A DNA stretch of 64,000 bases. Source: Paenibacillus sp. OVF10. GTDB taxonomy: Bacteria > Bacillota > Bacilli > Paenibacillales > Paenibacillaceae. The notes below the pieces were generated by a model. The model did not search any database, was not told the DNA's origin, and saw only the letters and a list, made by a program, of their open reading frames with translations. The stretch spans positions 2,170,001 through 2,234,000 of the forward strand of contig CP094668.1 in NCBI GenBank assembly GCA_022836915.1, written 5' to 3'. Positions 22,852 to 36,243 of the stretch are shown piece after piece. How positions within the stretch are numbered: the stretch's first letter is position 1; every line of letters begins with the position of its first letter. Made by a program: the position numbers and the translations under genes.

Positions 22852-24668
22852 ATGCTTGGCAAAATGAAGAGAATCTTAATAGGCAAGCCAATGAAATCGG
22901 CTGAATTGGATGGAGAAAAATTGGGGAAATGGAAGGCACTCGCCATCCTGTCCTCGGATGCCCTATCGTCCGTTGCCTACGGTACGGAACAGATTTTGCT
23001 GGTGCTTGTTGCGGCCGGATTCGCCGCCCTGTGGTATTCTGTTCCGATTTCCATCGCCGTACTGGGATTACTCGTCATTTTAATTTTTTCCTATCGCCAG
23101 ACGATATTTGCTTATCCAACAGGGGGCGGCGCTTATATCGTAGCCAAGGATAACCTGGGTACAACATCCAGTCTGATTGCCGGAGGATCTCTGCTGGTCG
23201 ATTATATTCTGACCGTTGCGGTAAGTTCGTCCGCAGGGACGGATGCGATTACGTCGGCTTTTCCAATGCTGCATGACTACAGTGTCGTGATTGCTCTGAT
23301 TATGATTGTTTTTCTAACGATTATGAATTTGCGGGGAGTGACGGAGTCAGCGTCTGTGCTTGCGATCCCCATTTATCTGTTTATCTTTTCGATTGCGGTT
23401 CTGATTATCTCGGGCGGAATCAAATTTCTTGCCGGGGGATGGAAGCAGCTGCACCTGAATTCGGAACAAGTCTATCCCATGTAAGTATGTTTCTGTTATT
23501 AAAAGCATTCAGCTCCGGATGTTCGGCCTTGACTGGTGTGGAAGCGGTAAGTAACGCGATCCCGAACTTCAAGCAGCCTGCCGAGAAAAATGCCGCGGGT
23601 ACATTACTGCTTATGGGTTGTATATTAGGAGCCATGTTCATTGGCATCACGTTGCTGGCTTTCGGTTATGGGGTGAAGCCTGATCCCAAAGCAACGGTCA
23701 TTTCCCAGATTGCTGAAGCGACGTTTGGCAGGGGCACGATGTATTTTATCATCCAGGGTGTAACGGCACTGATCCTGTTCCTTGCAGCCAACACAGCTTA
23801 TTCTGCTTTTCCGCTGTTATCCTTCATGATGGCAAAGGATAAATACATGCCGCATGCATTTATGGTCAGAGGAGACCGCCTTGGTTTCTCAAACGGAATC
23901 ATTTTCCTCAGTGTGATGTCTGCGCTGCTGGTGGTCGGGTTCAAAGGAAATACGGAGAGCCTGATTCCGCTCTATGCGGTAGGGGTGTTCATTCCATTTA
24001 CCCTGTCACAGCTCGGTATGATGATTCGCTGGATCAAAGTCAAACCGTCTGGCTGGCAGATGAAGTTGCTGGTCAATACCGTCGGTATGCTGACTACGTT
24101 ATCAATTACACTGATCTTTATTTTCACCAAGTTCACACAGACATGGGTCATCTTTATCTTTTTGCCGCTCGTTGTTTATGTGTTCATGCGTATTCACCGT
24201 CACTATTGCAACATTGCCGATGAGCTGCGGATTGATATTCAGGTCGATAAGCCAGCCAAAAAAGGCAATACGATAGTCATTCCTGTTGCGGGCATTACCC
24301 GGGTCGTCATGAATACGATCAGTTACGCCCAGACGATGTCGGATCATGTGGTCGCGCTGTACATTGGATTCGATGATGAGGCCATACGCAAGATGGAGCA
24401 GAAGTGGGAGGAGTGGAATCCAGGTGTTCGTCTGGTCGTGATCAAATCGAGATACCGTAGCATTATGGGGCCGCTGAAGAAATTCATTGATACCGTAGAG
24501 TGGAAAACGGCCGAGACCGATCACATCACCGTATTGATTCCACAATTCATCACCAAGCACTGGTGGCAAAATGTACTGCACAACCAGACCAGCTTCATGA
24601 TCCGGGCCTATCTGATCAATTACAAAGACGTGATTGTCACCACGGTGCCATATCATCTTAATCGTTAA
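22852..24668 (+). CDS. kimA: KimA-type potassium importer, APC superfamily (frame broken near 23434-23438)
   Basis: KimA is a high-affinity K+/H+ symporter regulated by c-di-AMP. The sequence follows B. subtilis KimA closely: ALAILSSDALSSVAYGTEQI, PTGGGAYIVAKDNLG, LLLKAFSSGCSALTGVEA, VRGDRLGFSNGIIFL and the soluble C-terminal ATP/c-di-AMP-binding-type domain ending VTTVPYHLNR. Two frames must be joined; one extra G in the G5 run at 23434-23438 gives a 605-residue protein, against about 607 in B. subtilis. ATG 22852 aligns with the B. subtilis start and is 9 nt from GGAAGGAAG. The c-di-AMP riboswitch that often precedes such genes was not seen. Confidence 0.92.
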
Positions 24669-24770
24669 CTCGAACGGTTAATCGCTTTACCTCGTGTGGG
24701 AGATTTACAGATTATTGTAAAATGAGTCAAGTTCTTTAACAGACAAACGTTCATATTCCATTTACACATC

Positions 24771-24817
24771 AAACCGCAGGGATATCTCCAAAAAGGGGAG
24801 TTCTTGCGGTTTTTTTG
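24771..24817 (+). terminator. kimA terminator
   Basis: AAACCGCAGG..CTCC pairs with GGGAG..CTTGCGGTTT and is followed by TTTTT. From 24818 to 25012 I see only the presumed promoter region of the importer operon, with no confident -35/-10 pair. Confidence 0.8.
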
Positions 24818-25012
24818 TCATGAGATCCGGTCTGGATACCGCTTTCGAATGGATGCACATTTGCGTAAAGTCCCTTGTCCATGATTAACAATACGTTGAT
24901 TCAGAATGAATTTTGCTGTGACATTCGACTCTTACACTAGATAACGTGGTGCTGAAGTTGATATAACATTCCACACACACTGAATGCGTGAAACAAGGGG
25001 GAAGAAAATCCG

Positions 25013-25975
25013 ATGAGTGAGCTTGATAACCGGATCAGCTTGCCTGCCGCCAAACGGCGCGTATCCGGTACGAGTGAGCGCCGGACAGCCTCGCTGCGTG
25101 TGCAGCGAATGCGGGAGAATATGCTGGCCTATGGTTTCCTGGCACCATCGCTGCTTTTGTTTGCGGTGTTTCTGTTTTACCCGATGTTTAAGTCCGTGTA
25201 CCTCAGTCTGCATTCCACAGATCCGACGGGGCAGATTGCGGCTTACGTGGGACTGGATAACTTCAAGGCTGTGTTCCAGTCGGGACTGTTTATGCAAGGG
25301 ATGAAAGTGACTTTACTATTTGTCCTGTTTACAGTGCCTACGGGTATGCTGGCTGCTCTGATTCTGGCTGCACTGACTCACAACCGATTCAAGGGAATGC
25401 GTGTGTTCCAATTTGTGTTCTCTCTGCCCGTGGTGTTATCCGTTGGTTCGTCAGCGGTCATCTGGAAGTTTCTATTCCATCCCACCCTGGGCATGCTGAA
25501 TTATCTGCTTGGCAAAGTAGGCATCGATCCAATTCCCTGGCTCACCAGCCCGGATTGGGCATTGATCTCGATCTCCATCATGACAATCTGGATGAACCTC
25601 GGATTCAACTACATTATTCTATCCAGTGGTTTGGCAGGCATCCCGGATGAGATCTACGAGAGCGCCAAGATTGACGGTGCAGGACCATTGCTGACGTTTC
25701 GCAAAATTTCGATGCCGCTACTGTCACCCACGTTGTTCTTTGTTACGGTCGTATCGATCATTGGTGCTTTTCAATCGTTCGGTCAGATCAACATTTTAAC
25801 CCGGGGTGGCCCGATGGACAGTACAAATGTTTTTGTCTATTCCATCTATCAGGAAGCCTTTGTTAATTTCCGCTTTGGTACAGGTAGTGCACAGGCACTG
25901 ATCCTGTTTGTGGTGATTATGCTGCTGACCCTGATCCAGTTCAAATGGGTAGAAAGGAAAGTGCACTACCAATGA
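25013..25975 (+). CDS. Carbohydrate ABC importer permease, UgpA/MalF type
   Basis: A 320-residue inner-membrane subunit with six predicted helices after a basic N-terminus. The permease EAA loop is EIYESAKIDGAGPLLTFRKI near residues 222-241, where it docks the ATPase. NILTRGGPMDSTNVFVYSIYQEAF is typical of sn-glycerol-3-phosphate/oligosaccharide transporters. AAGGGGGAAG precedes ATG 25013. It overlaps the second permease by 4 nt (ATGA) and is followed by the binding protein. The exact sugar cannot be read. Confidence 0.93.
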   Translation: MSELDNRISLPAAKRRVSGTSERRTASLRVQRMRENMLAYGFLAPSLLLFAVFLFYPMFKSVYLSLHSTDPTGQIAAYVGLDNFKAVFQSGLFMQGMKVTLLFVLFTVPTGMLAALILAALTHNRFKGMRVFQFVFSLPVVLSVGSSAVIWKFLFHPTLGMLNYLLGKVGIDPIPWLTSPDWALISISIMTIWMNLGFNYIILSSGLAGIPDEIYESAKIDGAGPLLTFRKISMPLLSPTLFFVTVVSIIGAFQSFGQINILTRGGPMDSTNVFVYSIYQEAFVNFRFGTGSAQALILFVVIMLLTLIQFKWVERKVHYQ

Positions 25976-26793
25976 GTGCGACATGGACCAAAACGCTGTT
26001 GTATGGATTACTGACGATCTGTGCAGCACTTGTGCTGTATCCGGTGATGTACACCTTTTTCATGGCCGTCATGACGCCGGAAGATGCGAGCGCTTATCCG
26101 CCGCATATCATTCCAAATTCCATCGATCTGTCCAACTTTAGCGAAGTATTTGATATTGTTCCGATCGGCCGATTTATCGGCAATACCTTTCTTGTGGCAG
26201 GACTGACAACGCTTGGTCAACTGATTACAGCGAGTATGGCAGCTTATGCTTTTGCAAAAATGCAGTTCAAAGGCAAAAACGTCATCTTCAGCATGTTTGT
26301 CGCAACGATGATGATTCCATGGGAAGTGACGATGATCCCCAACTACCTGACGGTTCGCAGCTGGGGTTGGCTGGATAGTTACCAGGGGCTGATGGTGCCG
26401 TTTCTGGCAACGGCGTTTGGAACATTCCTGCTAAGACAGTTCTTCATGCAGTTACCCAAGGAACTGTTCGAGGCGGCGAGGATCGACGGTTGTGGTCATA
26501 TTCGTTATTTCATATCGCACGTCTTGCCTTTGTCCCGTCCGGCACTGGGTACACTGGCAATCTATTCATTCTTAAGCATGTACAATTCATATCTCTGGCC
26601 GCTGCTGGTGACAAATACACCGGAAATGAGAACCGCACAGATCGGGATCTCGATGCTGGAGTTCCAGGAATCCACCGCGTGGAATCTGGTATTTGCCGGG
26701 ACAGCAATGGTGATTCTACCGTCCTTGCTGCTATTGGTCTTCGGGTTGAAACAGCTTGTCCGCGGAATGGCCGCAGGCGCGCTGAAGGGGTAA
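25972..26793 (+). CDS. Carbohydrate ABC importer permease, UgpE/MalG type
   Basis: This second permease has 273 residues with six membrane helices. Its EAA loop is ELFEAARIDGCGHIRYFISH near residues 165-184. YLWPLLVTN and the C-terminal LKQLVRGMAAGALKG are typical of the UgpE group. ATG 25972 overlaps the stop codon of the first permease, indicating translational coupling. There is no ATPase in the cluster; these importers in Bacillales commonly share an MsmX/UgpC-type ATPase encoded elsewhere. Confidence 0.93.
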   Translation: MSATWTKTLLYGLLTICAALVLYPVMYTFFMAVMTPEDASAYPPHIIPNSIDLSNFSEVFDIVPIGRFIGNTFLVAGLTTLGQLITASMAAYAFAKMQFKGKNVIFSMFVATMMIPWEVTMIPNYLTVRSWGWLDSYQGLMVPFLATAFGTFLLRQFFMQLPKELFEAARIDGCGHIRYFISHVLPLSRPALGTLAIYSFLSMYNSYLWPLLVTNTPEMRTAQIGISMLEFQESTAWNLVFAGTAMVILPSLLLLVFGLKQLVRGMAAGALKG

Positions 26794-26999
26794 GGTGAGA
26801 AAGTTTTAAAACTATTTAATTGAAGTGGAAGCTCTGAAGGTTTTGATCTAAAGATTTTGATTTAGAGGTTTTGAATAGAGGTTTTAAATTAAACCTTGTA
26901 TCTTCGTACAAGGTCTAAGGTTTGGATACCAGGAGCGAATAAAATGAGCTCGCATTCTCAATAAGTCTCTTGAAGAGCTGCAAAAGTAGTGAAGGAGAA

Positions 27000-27120
27000 G
27001 AATCGATTCTGAAGAAGCGAAGCGCTCGCCTTTATCCACGGATTTCCCCTTTGAAAGGGGATGAAAAGAAATCCGGGGGTAACAGCGATCAAAAGAACGA
27101 TTCATATCCGGAACGGTCAC
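27000..27120 (+). repeat. MITE-like palindromic repeat, copy 1 (most degenerate)
   Basis: The segment from GAAGAAGCG (27011) through CGCCTTTATCC to GGTAACAGCGATC (27078-27090) matches copies 2 and 3. Internal arms CTTTATCCACGGATTTC and GAAATCCGGGGGTAACAG are inverted, with a second small hairpin CCCCTTTGAAAGGGG between them. It occupies most of the 26794-27182 gap between the second permease and the binding-protein gene, so the long hairpin lies within the operon transcript. The rest of that gap shows no gene. Confidence 0.7.
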
Positions 27121-27182
27121 CTTGCAGCACCCAAAGCCCCACTTATGTTGAAGCGAGCCATATAAAAGGAGAGCGATTTCGT

Positions 27183-28540
27183 TTGAAAAAAGAGGAACAT
27201 TTGCATTAATGCTGGCTGCACTCATGTTGGTTATCTCCGCTTGCGGAACAAAAGCGGAAACAAGTAGCTCGGCAAGTGGAGCTCAAGCAGAAGCAGTCGC
27301 AGCCGAAACAACACAATTGACGTGGTGGCATTCCATGTCTGGCGCTGGGGAGAAAGCTATTAATCAACTCGCTTCTGACTTTAACGCAAGTCATCCGGAC
27401 ATTCAGGTGAAGCCCATCTATCAAGGGAAGTACGATGAAAGTCTGAACAAACTCAAAGCATCCATGGGCTCAGACAGCGGTCCTGACATTATCCAGGTTT
27501 ACGAGATCGGCAGCAAGTTCATGATCGATTCGGGCATGATTACGCCAGTACAACAGTTCATCGATAAGGACCAGTTCGACCTGTCCCAACTGGAGCCAAA
27601 CATCATCCGGTATTACACCATCGATGGCAAGTTGAACGCTATGCCGTTTAACACATCGAACCCGATCCTGTACTACAACAAGGATATGTTCAAAGCAGCA
27701 GGTCTGGACCCGGAGAACCCGCCGAAGACGTATGAAGAGTTTGAGCAAGCGGCAAAAGCACTGGCAAAAGACGGTAAGCCAGGAGCATCCATGGCGATCT
27801 ATGGCTGGTTTATGGAACAGTTCTTTGCAAACCAGAATGCAGATTATGTAAACAATGGAAACGGAAGAACTGAAGCAGCTACAGAATCTCTGCTGAACTC
27901 CGAAGCTGGAGTGAAGACATTAACGTGGTGGAAAAAGATGATTGACGAGAAAACCCTCTCCAATCTGGGACGTAGCACAGATGATACAACAGCAGCATTT
28001 ACCGCTCAGCAAATCGGTATGACCCTGGATTCCACGGCTGGCCTGCGTAAAATCGTAGAAGGTTCAGGTGGCAAGTTTGAACTGGGAACAGGCTTCCTGC
28101 CTCGTCCAGCGGATGCCAAAGAAGGCGGCGTTGTGGTTGGCGGAGCAAGCTTGTACATCATGAACAACAAATCGGAAGCACAACAACAAGCGGCATGGGA
28201 ATTCATCAAGTATTTGGCTACACCAGAGGTGCAAGCGAACTGGAGTGTTGCGACAGGATACTTCCCTATTACGACAGCAGCTTACAATGAGCAAGTATTA
28301 AAGGATAATATGGCGAAGTACCCGCAATTCCAGACAGCAGTCGATCAATTGCACGCTTCCGCGGATTCGACAGCAACATCCGGGGCATTAATGGGTGTAT
28401 TCCCAGAAGCCAGACAACTTGTCGAAGGAGCGATTGAAACGGTCCTGAATGGACAAGGTACACCACAGGAAGCACTGGATGCAGCAGCCAAACAAATTAC
28501 AGACAAGATTGCGCAATATAACAGCACGGTGAAGAAATAA
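27183..28540 (+). CDS. Extracellular solute-binding lipoprotein, UgpB type (frame broken near 27186-27191)
   Basis: This is the ligand-binding partner of the two permeases. Adding one A to the A6 run at 27186-27191 gives the signal MKKRGTFALMLAALMLVI with lipobox VISAC, whose Cys becomes lipidated. TTG 27183 follows AAAGGAGAG. The mature protein shows TQLTWWHSMSGAGEKAINQL, NPILYYNKDMFKAAGLDPEN and TTAAYNE, typical of UgpB-like family 1 binding proteins, with a total of about 452 residues. The ligand may be glycerol-3-phosphate, a glycerophosphodiester or an oligosaccharide. Confidence 0.92.
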
Positions 28541-28569
28541 TTGTAGGTAAAGCTTTGGATTAAAAACAG

Positions 28570-28606
28570 ATGCGGCGATCATTAATGATCGTCGCATTAT
28601 TGTGAT
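28570..28606 (+). terminator. Terminator of the UgpAEB-like operon
   Basis: ATGCGGCGATCATT pairs with AATGATCGTCGCAT (one wobble), followed by TATTGTGATTTTA. Confidence 0.75.
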
Positions 28607-28607
28607 T

Positions 28608-29015
28608 TTATGATATCCTCTGAGACCTAAGACGGATTTTTCTTAATGTACAACCTGTTTGAACAAATGATGCAACGTTGATAACATGATGAACGTTAAC
28701 AGATTTTGTCAGATCACAGGCCAAGTAACAAAAGTACGGCTGAAAAGGGTGAGGGATTGTATGTCGAAGTAAAAGATATTTAATTACCATGTGTCAGTAG
28801 TTCGATTTTATATACCACGGTTAGGCCTAAAGTCGATATGACGATTTATGTAAAAATCCTCCTGCGCGCTAACAATCGGCAAAACTTACGAATAATTGCA
28901 AGATGTATTCATATTTCAGACGAGATATAGCTTAGAAAAGATTTCGCGAAAATCAGCGGGTATTGTAAAACTTAGTCTCTAAAGGCAAATGAATATAATA
29001 TGTTTAACTCCTTAG
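28608..29015. other. AT-rich gap with no supported gene
   Basis: About 400 nt without a reading frame that has a plausible ribosome-binding site. A TATAAT at 28994-28999 could be a -10 box but has no good -35 partner at 16-18 nt. A strong terminator follows at 29016, so the gap could encode a short noncoding RNA or may be an eroded gene. Confidence 0.5.
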
Positions 29016-29052
29016 AACAGCTTGCAGACTTACATCTGCAAGCTGTTTTTTT
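29016..29052 (+). terminator. Strong terminator with no coding gene before it
   Basis: AACAGCTTGCAGA and TCTGCAAGCTGTT form a perfect 13-bp stem around CTTACA, followed by TTTTT. The nearest upstream gene already has its own terminator about 420 nt earlier. Confidence 0.85.
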
Positions 29053-29126
29053 ACTAATTAATGCCTGTTAATTTTCACCAAGTGAAGGTATAGTAGACAG
29101 GATTATATTGAAGGAGTGTTGACGAA

Positions 29127-29339
29127 ATGCAAGATCAACCCGTTTTAATCGCACTATTTGCCATAGCGGCAGGAATTTTTAGTTTGCTCGGTGGTATCAA
29201 CAATTGGGACTGGTTTATGAAGAGTTTCAGAGCAGGAATTTTTGTGAAGACTATTGGACGGCAGGGCGCAAGAGTGGTATATGGTATTCTCGGTGTAGTT
29301 ATGATTGTCATTGGTGTACTACTGTTACTGATCGGATAG
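29127..29339 (+). CDS. Imm17-like small membrane protein
   Basis: The 70-residue protein has two membrane helices flanking a conserved NWDWFM...RAGIFVKTIGRQGARVVYGILG segment, which I recognise as the Imm17 immunity-protein family pattern; family members often accompany polymorphic toxins. AAGGAGTG precedes ATG 29127. No toxin gene or repeat-rich toxin lies in the window, so it may be an orphan or may have a housekeeping role. The assignment rests on the motif alone. Confidence 0.7.
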   Translation: MQDQPVLIALFAIAAGIFSLLGGINNWDWFMKSFRAGIFVKTIGRQGARVVYGILGVVMIVIGVLLLLIG

Positions 29340-29527
29340 TTATTGGGAAATAACCGAACTCACCAAGTATCATCTACATACGATGTTCATGAGCGAAGGC
29401 AAAGTAAGAGGATATGTGAGAAGAGTCAAATGGAAAAAGCGTGTGAATACTTAAAGTAGCAGTATGCAGTATGACCAAGATAGAATATCAAATCAAATAG
29501 CATGCCTGAAAAAATCGTAGCCAAAAC

Positions 29528-29562
29528 AAAAAGACCACCGAAAAATTTCGGTGGTCTTTTTA
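29528..29562. terminator. Bidirectional terminator before the OpuA operon end
   Basis: AAAAAGACCACCGAAA and TTTCGGTGGTCTTTTT form a perfect symmetrical hairpin that can act on both strands. It ends the minus-strand opuA genes; between 29340 and 29527 no gene is seen. Confidence 0.9.
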
Positions 29563-29593
29563 CCAAATTCAGGTTTATCCATCTCAATCTGGT

Positions 29594-33377
<3,784 letters not shown>

Positions 33378-33508
33378 GTTTTCACCCCTTCTGATGTGTT
33401 GTGCACTTCGAACGGCTTTCAGCATCCATAAGCCCATACACTTATGCGCCCAGCCACGAAATCCGGTAGTTGTTGCTTCGCTTCCCGTCTTTCTGGGTAA
33501 CGTTTTGT

Positions 33509-33537
33509 ATTCTAACAATACTTACCCTGTATAGCAA
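33509..33537 (-). promoter_or_regulatory. Promoter candidate for the opuA operon
   Basis: On the minus strand TTGCTA (33537-33532) and TAGAAT (33514-33509) are 17 nt apart, giving a start near 33502 and a 125-nt leader. A second candidate, TTGTAC and CATTAT with a 17-nt spacer, overlaps the palindrome at 33559-33582. Confidence 0.5.
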
Positions 33538-33558
33538 CCGAATAAACAGTACATAATG

Positions 33559-33582
33559 TTTGTACAGTAAAAACTGTACAAA
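33559..33582. promoter_or_regulatory. Perfect palindrome, candidate GbsR operator
   Basis: The arms TTTGTACAGT (33559-33568) and ACTGTACAAA (33573-33582) are perfect inverted repeats separated by AAAA. A related half-site ACAGTACA begins at 33546. It sits between the opuA operon and the divergent gbsR-like gene, and overlaps one of two possible opuA promoters. The assignment to GbsR is by position only. From 33583 to 33878 no gene is seen. Confidence 0.55.
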
Positions 33583-33878
33583 GTTTTCCTCCCATATGCT
33601 CCGTCATTCTCCTTATTCTGCCTAATAAGGTTCCTTTACATTTGATATTGCTTTTTCTACAATAGAAAATGAGCTGAATTGAAGCTGAATTTTTTGGTTA
33701 AAAGATAGTCATAGGCAATTGTAGCCTGGTAAAGTTCCCATTTTCATACATTGGGTGAATGAAAGCCCTCTGGCATATATGATGTCCGGCCGAGTGCTTT
33801 CCCATGTAAGCAGGACTTTTAAAGTGTTGCAATTATTTCGCCAAAGACTGTGGAATGTTCAGAATGGAGGTTGCAAGC

Positions 33879-34454
33879 ATGGGCTTGGACCATTTACAAG
33901 AGGAACAGCAGGCAACCGTGCTGAAGATTCGTAAGCGCGTCATTGAAGCCATTGGACGTAATATGGATCTTTACGGGGTTACGCTGTCTACGGGACACTT
34001 ATATGGATTGCTATTTTTTGCAGACAAACCAATGACCCTTGACGATATGGGACGGGAAATGGAAATGAGCAAAACGAGTATGAGTACAGGTGTACGAACA
34101 CTGCTGGATTTGAAAATGGTAAATAAAGTGTGGAGCAAGGGCTCCAGAAAAGACCTATATGAAGTGGAATATGACTGGCATCAGACGTTTACGGATTATT
34201 TTGCGATTAAGTGGAGAAAAGCCGTGGAGAGTAACCTTCAGGTTCTACGCAAATCAATTGAAGAACTGAATCGATTAGTCGAAGATCTGGATAAAGAGGC
34301 GGATGCTGAACTTATCCACATCCTGATGGAAGACAAACACAAAGTTTTGCAAGCGGAAGCATATTACAAATGGTTGGATCGTTTGATTGATACCATGGAA
34401 GATGAAGAGATATACAAGCTGGTTCCGAAGGAAGAGATTAAGGAACATTCATAA
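33879..34454 (+). CDS. gbsR: GbsR-type transcriptional regulator of osmoprotectant uptake
   Basis: GbsR/OpcR proteins are MarR-like repressors that respond to choline or betaines. The 191-residue protein carries the family signature GVTLSTGHLYGLLFFADKPM, SKTSMSTGVRTLLDLKMV (DNA-reading helix near residue 70) and KGSRKDLYEVEYDW. ATG 33879 (MGLDHLQEE) is preferred over ATG 33855 because GGAGG at 33866-33870 is 8 nt upstream. Divergence from opuA strongly suggests that it controls that operon. Confidence 0.92.
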   Translation: MGLDHLQEEQQATVLKIRKRVIEAIGRNMDLYGVTLSTGHLYGLLFFADKPMTLDDMGREMEMSKTSMSTGVRTLLDLKMVNKVWSKGSRKDLYEVEYDWHQTFTDYFAIKWRKAVESNLQVLRKSIEELNRLVEDLDKEADAELIHILMEDKHKVLQAEAYYKWLDRLIDTMEDEEIYKLVPKEEIKEHS

Positions 34455-34462
34455 TTACATGC

Positions 34463-34496
34463 AAAGGGCCCTTTCCGTTATAGGAGAGGGCCCTTT
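34463..34496. terminator. Bidirectional terminator between gbsR and btr
   Basis: AAAGGGCCCTTTCC and GGAGAGGGCCCTTT pair around GTTATA and separate two convergent genes. Confidence 0.85.
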
Positions 34497-34582
34497 GGCC
34501 TGTGCAATAACTTACTGAATTATAATGAAGGAACACGATGTAAAAGATAATCTTGCCCATCGTATCGACCTATGTTCACCGT

Positions 34583-36214
34583 CTAATGTCCGATCAGACC
34601 TGCCTGAGGAAAGACTACAGATTGCTGAGCAATCTGTTCCAGTTCGTTCAGAATCTGCAACCGGCCAGCCGGGGCCCAGCATAACCGTTGCCAGTTCGAG
34701 ATATCGTGAACGTGACCATACAATACAGCAGGGGATCGATTCCACGATGCCGTTTGTTTCATGCGTCGGAACAGCTTTTCACTGGCAGGCTGAAGCGAAG
34801 CACGATGGATCAACAGGTAATCCGTGTCCAGCACGGGAATACTATCCGCAACATACTCATTTCTGGAACTTTCGGGAGATACAAGCTGAGCAGGCTGGAG
34901 TCCCAATTCAGCATACAACAAGTGATTTAATGGATGCTCGCCAGTCCCTTGTAAGCGGATGAACTGACTCGTAATCTCCATCAGAGCAAACCGTTTTTGT
35001 CCGAAATAGGGTTGCAGGTTCAGGCTTGCTTCAAGCTTGCGAAACTCAAGTTCTTTGAAATTCAGCAACGCTTGTTTCTCACGTCCGACCAGTTCAGCGA
35101 TGCGCATATGGTTCTCTTTCCAGTCATCAGTGGACTCCAAGATGATGGTGGGTGCAATACTTTTCAGGTGATCGTAATAGGGCTTGTGGTAAAAGTCACC
35201 GATGATCAAGTCTGGCTTCGCCTGCCGAAGTTGATCTAATTGTCTGGTTAGTCGGCGTTCTTGTTCATATTCATCCGATTCTCGGTCAAACACACCTTCA
35301 CCTTCCAGCACAGCTACCGGGTGCAGTCCAAGCGAGGCCAAGTTCTCATGGAATCCCATAATGGATGCTGTAGCTACGCGAAGTTGATCTCTTTTCATAT
35401 ATACGCTGGGAGCAATCCCCAAGGTTTGTTTGAATTTGCGGCTAAAATAATACTCATTGCCATACCCGACAGATACCGCGACGTCTTTGAGGACACAGGG
35501 TTCCTCTGTCAGCTGTTTTTTGGCTTCGTCTATACGTAAACGATTCAAGTAATCGGTCGGTGACATGCCTTTGGCCTTCTTGAAACTGCGTGAATAAGAG
35601 CTGGGTGTGAGTCCAGCAATCTTGGCAAGCTGATCCATACTGATTCCTTCACTCATGTAACGTCGCATATACATAATACTGCGTTCCAAGGCAGGGTCTA
35701 CTTTCTCATGATTGGCTTCCAGCCGGTTCTCTGAGAGAAATTGCAACAGTTCATGCAGCTGGCTATGTATGCTGATAAAGTGATCCGGTTGAAGACCGCG
35801 ATAGGTTTCATACAGTTGTTCCAAACGTGATACAGCCTGCTGCTCATGACGAATCAGCAACCTGCCTGTCTGCCAATCCAGCGGGAAGGCGGGTGAAGAG
35901 GTCATTTTCCATTCACCGCGCACTTGCTGCAAACGAACCGTATCCATGCTTAGCAATATACATTCGGTCACATTCGAGCGTGCAGCGGCCTCAATGGTTG
36001 TTCCTGGCTTCAGTACAAACAAGCTGCCCGCTCGCGCCGTATAGACGGTATCATTCAGGACCAGAATACCGTCTCCTTGCAAAATAAGACAGAGCATGGG
36101 CCGTGACACCGTCTTGCCTTGCACACGGAAATTCTCCCCACGACGCACACGGCACATAGAGGAGAGGAGCGGTAGAGATGAGGTTTCAGCAATGAAGGGA
36201 AACTGTTCAGTCAT
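34583..36214 (-). CDS. btr: Btr-like AraC regulator fused to a siderophore-binding domain
   Basis: The 543-residue protein has an N-terminal cupin-like part, an AraC DNA-binding domain at ~165-270 (SMDQLAKIAGLTPSSYSRSF and VSVGYGNEYYFSRKFKQTLG) and a C-terminal FeuA/BtuF-like periplasmic-binding fold (LRQAKPDLIIGDFYHKPYYD). B. subtilis Btr has this architecture and activates ferric-bacillibactin uptake on binding the siderophore. ATG 36214 is 9 nt from AAAGGA. A Fur box lies 30 nt upstream. No ferric-siderophore importer is adjacent, so the target may be distant. Confidence 0.92.
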   Translation of the reverse strand: MTEQFPFIAETSSLPLLSSMCRVRRGENFRVQGKTVSRPMLCLILQGDGILVLNDTVYTARAGSLFVLKPGTTIEAAARSNVTECILLSMDTVRLQQVRGEWKMTSSPAFPLDWQTGRLLIRHEQQAVSRLEQLYETYRGLQPDHFISIHSQLHELLQFLSENRLEANHEKVDPALERSIMYMRRYMSEGISMDQLAKIAGLTPSSYSRSFKKAKGMSPTDYLNRLRIDEAKKQLTEEPCVLKDVAVSVGYGNEYYFSRKFKQTLGIAPSVYMKRDQLRVATASIMGFHENLASLGLHPVAVLEGEGVFDRESDEYEQERRLTRQLDQLRQAKPDLIIGDFYHKPYYDHLKSIAPTIILESTDDWKENHMRIAELVGREKQALLNFKELEFRKLEASLNLQPYFGQKRFALMEITSQFIRLQGTGEHPLNHLLYAELGLQPAQLVSPESSRNEYVADSIPVLDTDYLLIHRASLQPASEKLFRRMKQTASWNRSPAVLYGHVHDISNWQRLCWAPAGRLQILNELEQIAQQSVVFPQAGLIGH

Positions 36215-36243
36215 ACGGACCATCCTTTTGTCTTATTTTCTTA

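Noticed and set aside
27005..27112. CRISPR or spacer array suggested by repeated blocks shared with 52.9 and 61.0 kb
   Set aside because: The copies are single, dispersed, palindromic and not separated by uniform spacers; no cas genes are present.
26970..27209. 79-codon frame leading into the binding-protein gene
   Set aside because: It is formed by the palindromic repeat, and its last codons (LKKEEHLH) are the out-of-frame reading of the lipoprotein signal peptide.
34525..34962. Plus-strand frame overlapping the end of btr
   Set aside because: No binding site, lies antisense to a conserved domain, and a terminator separates it from gbsR.
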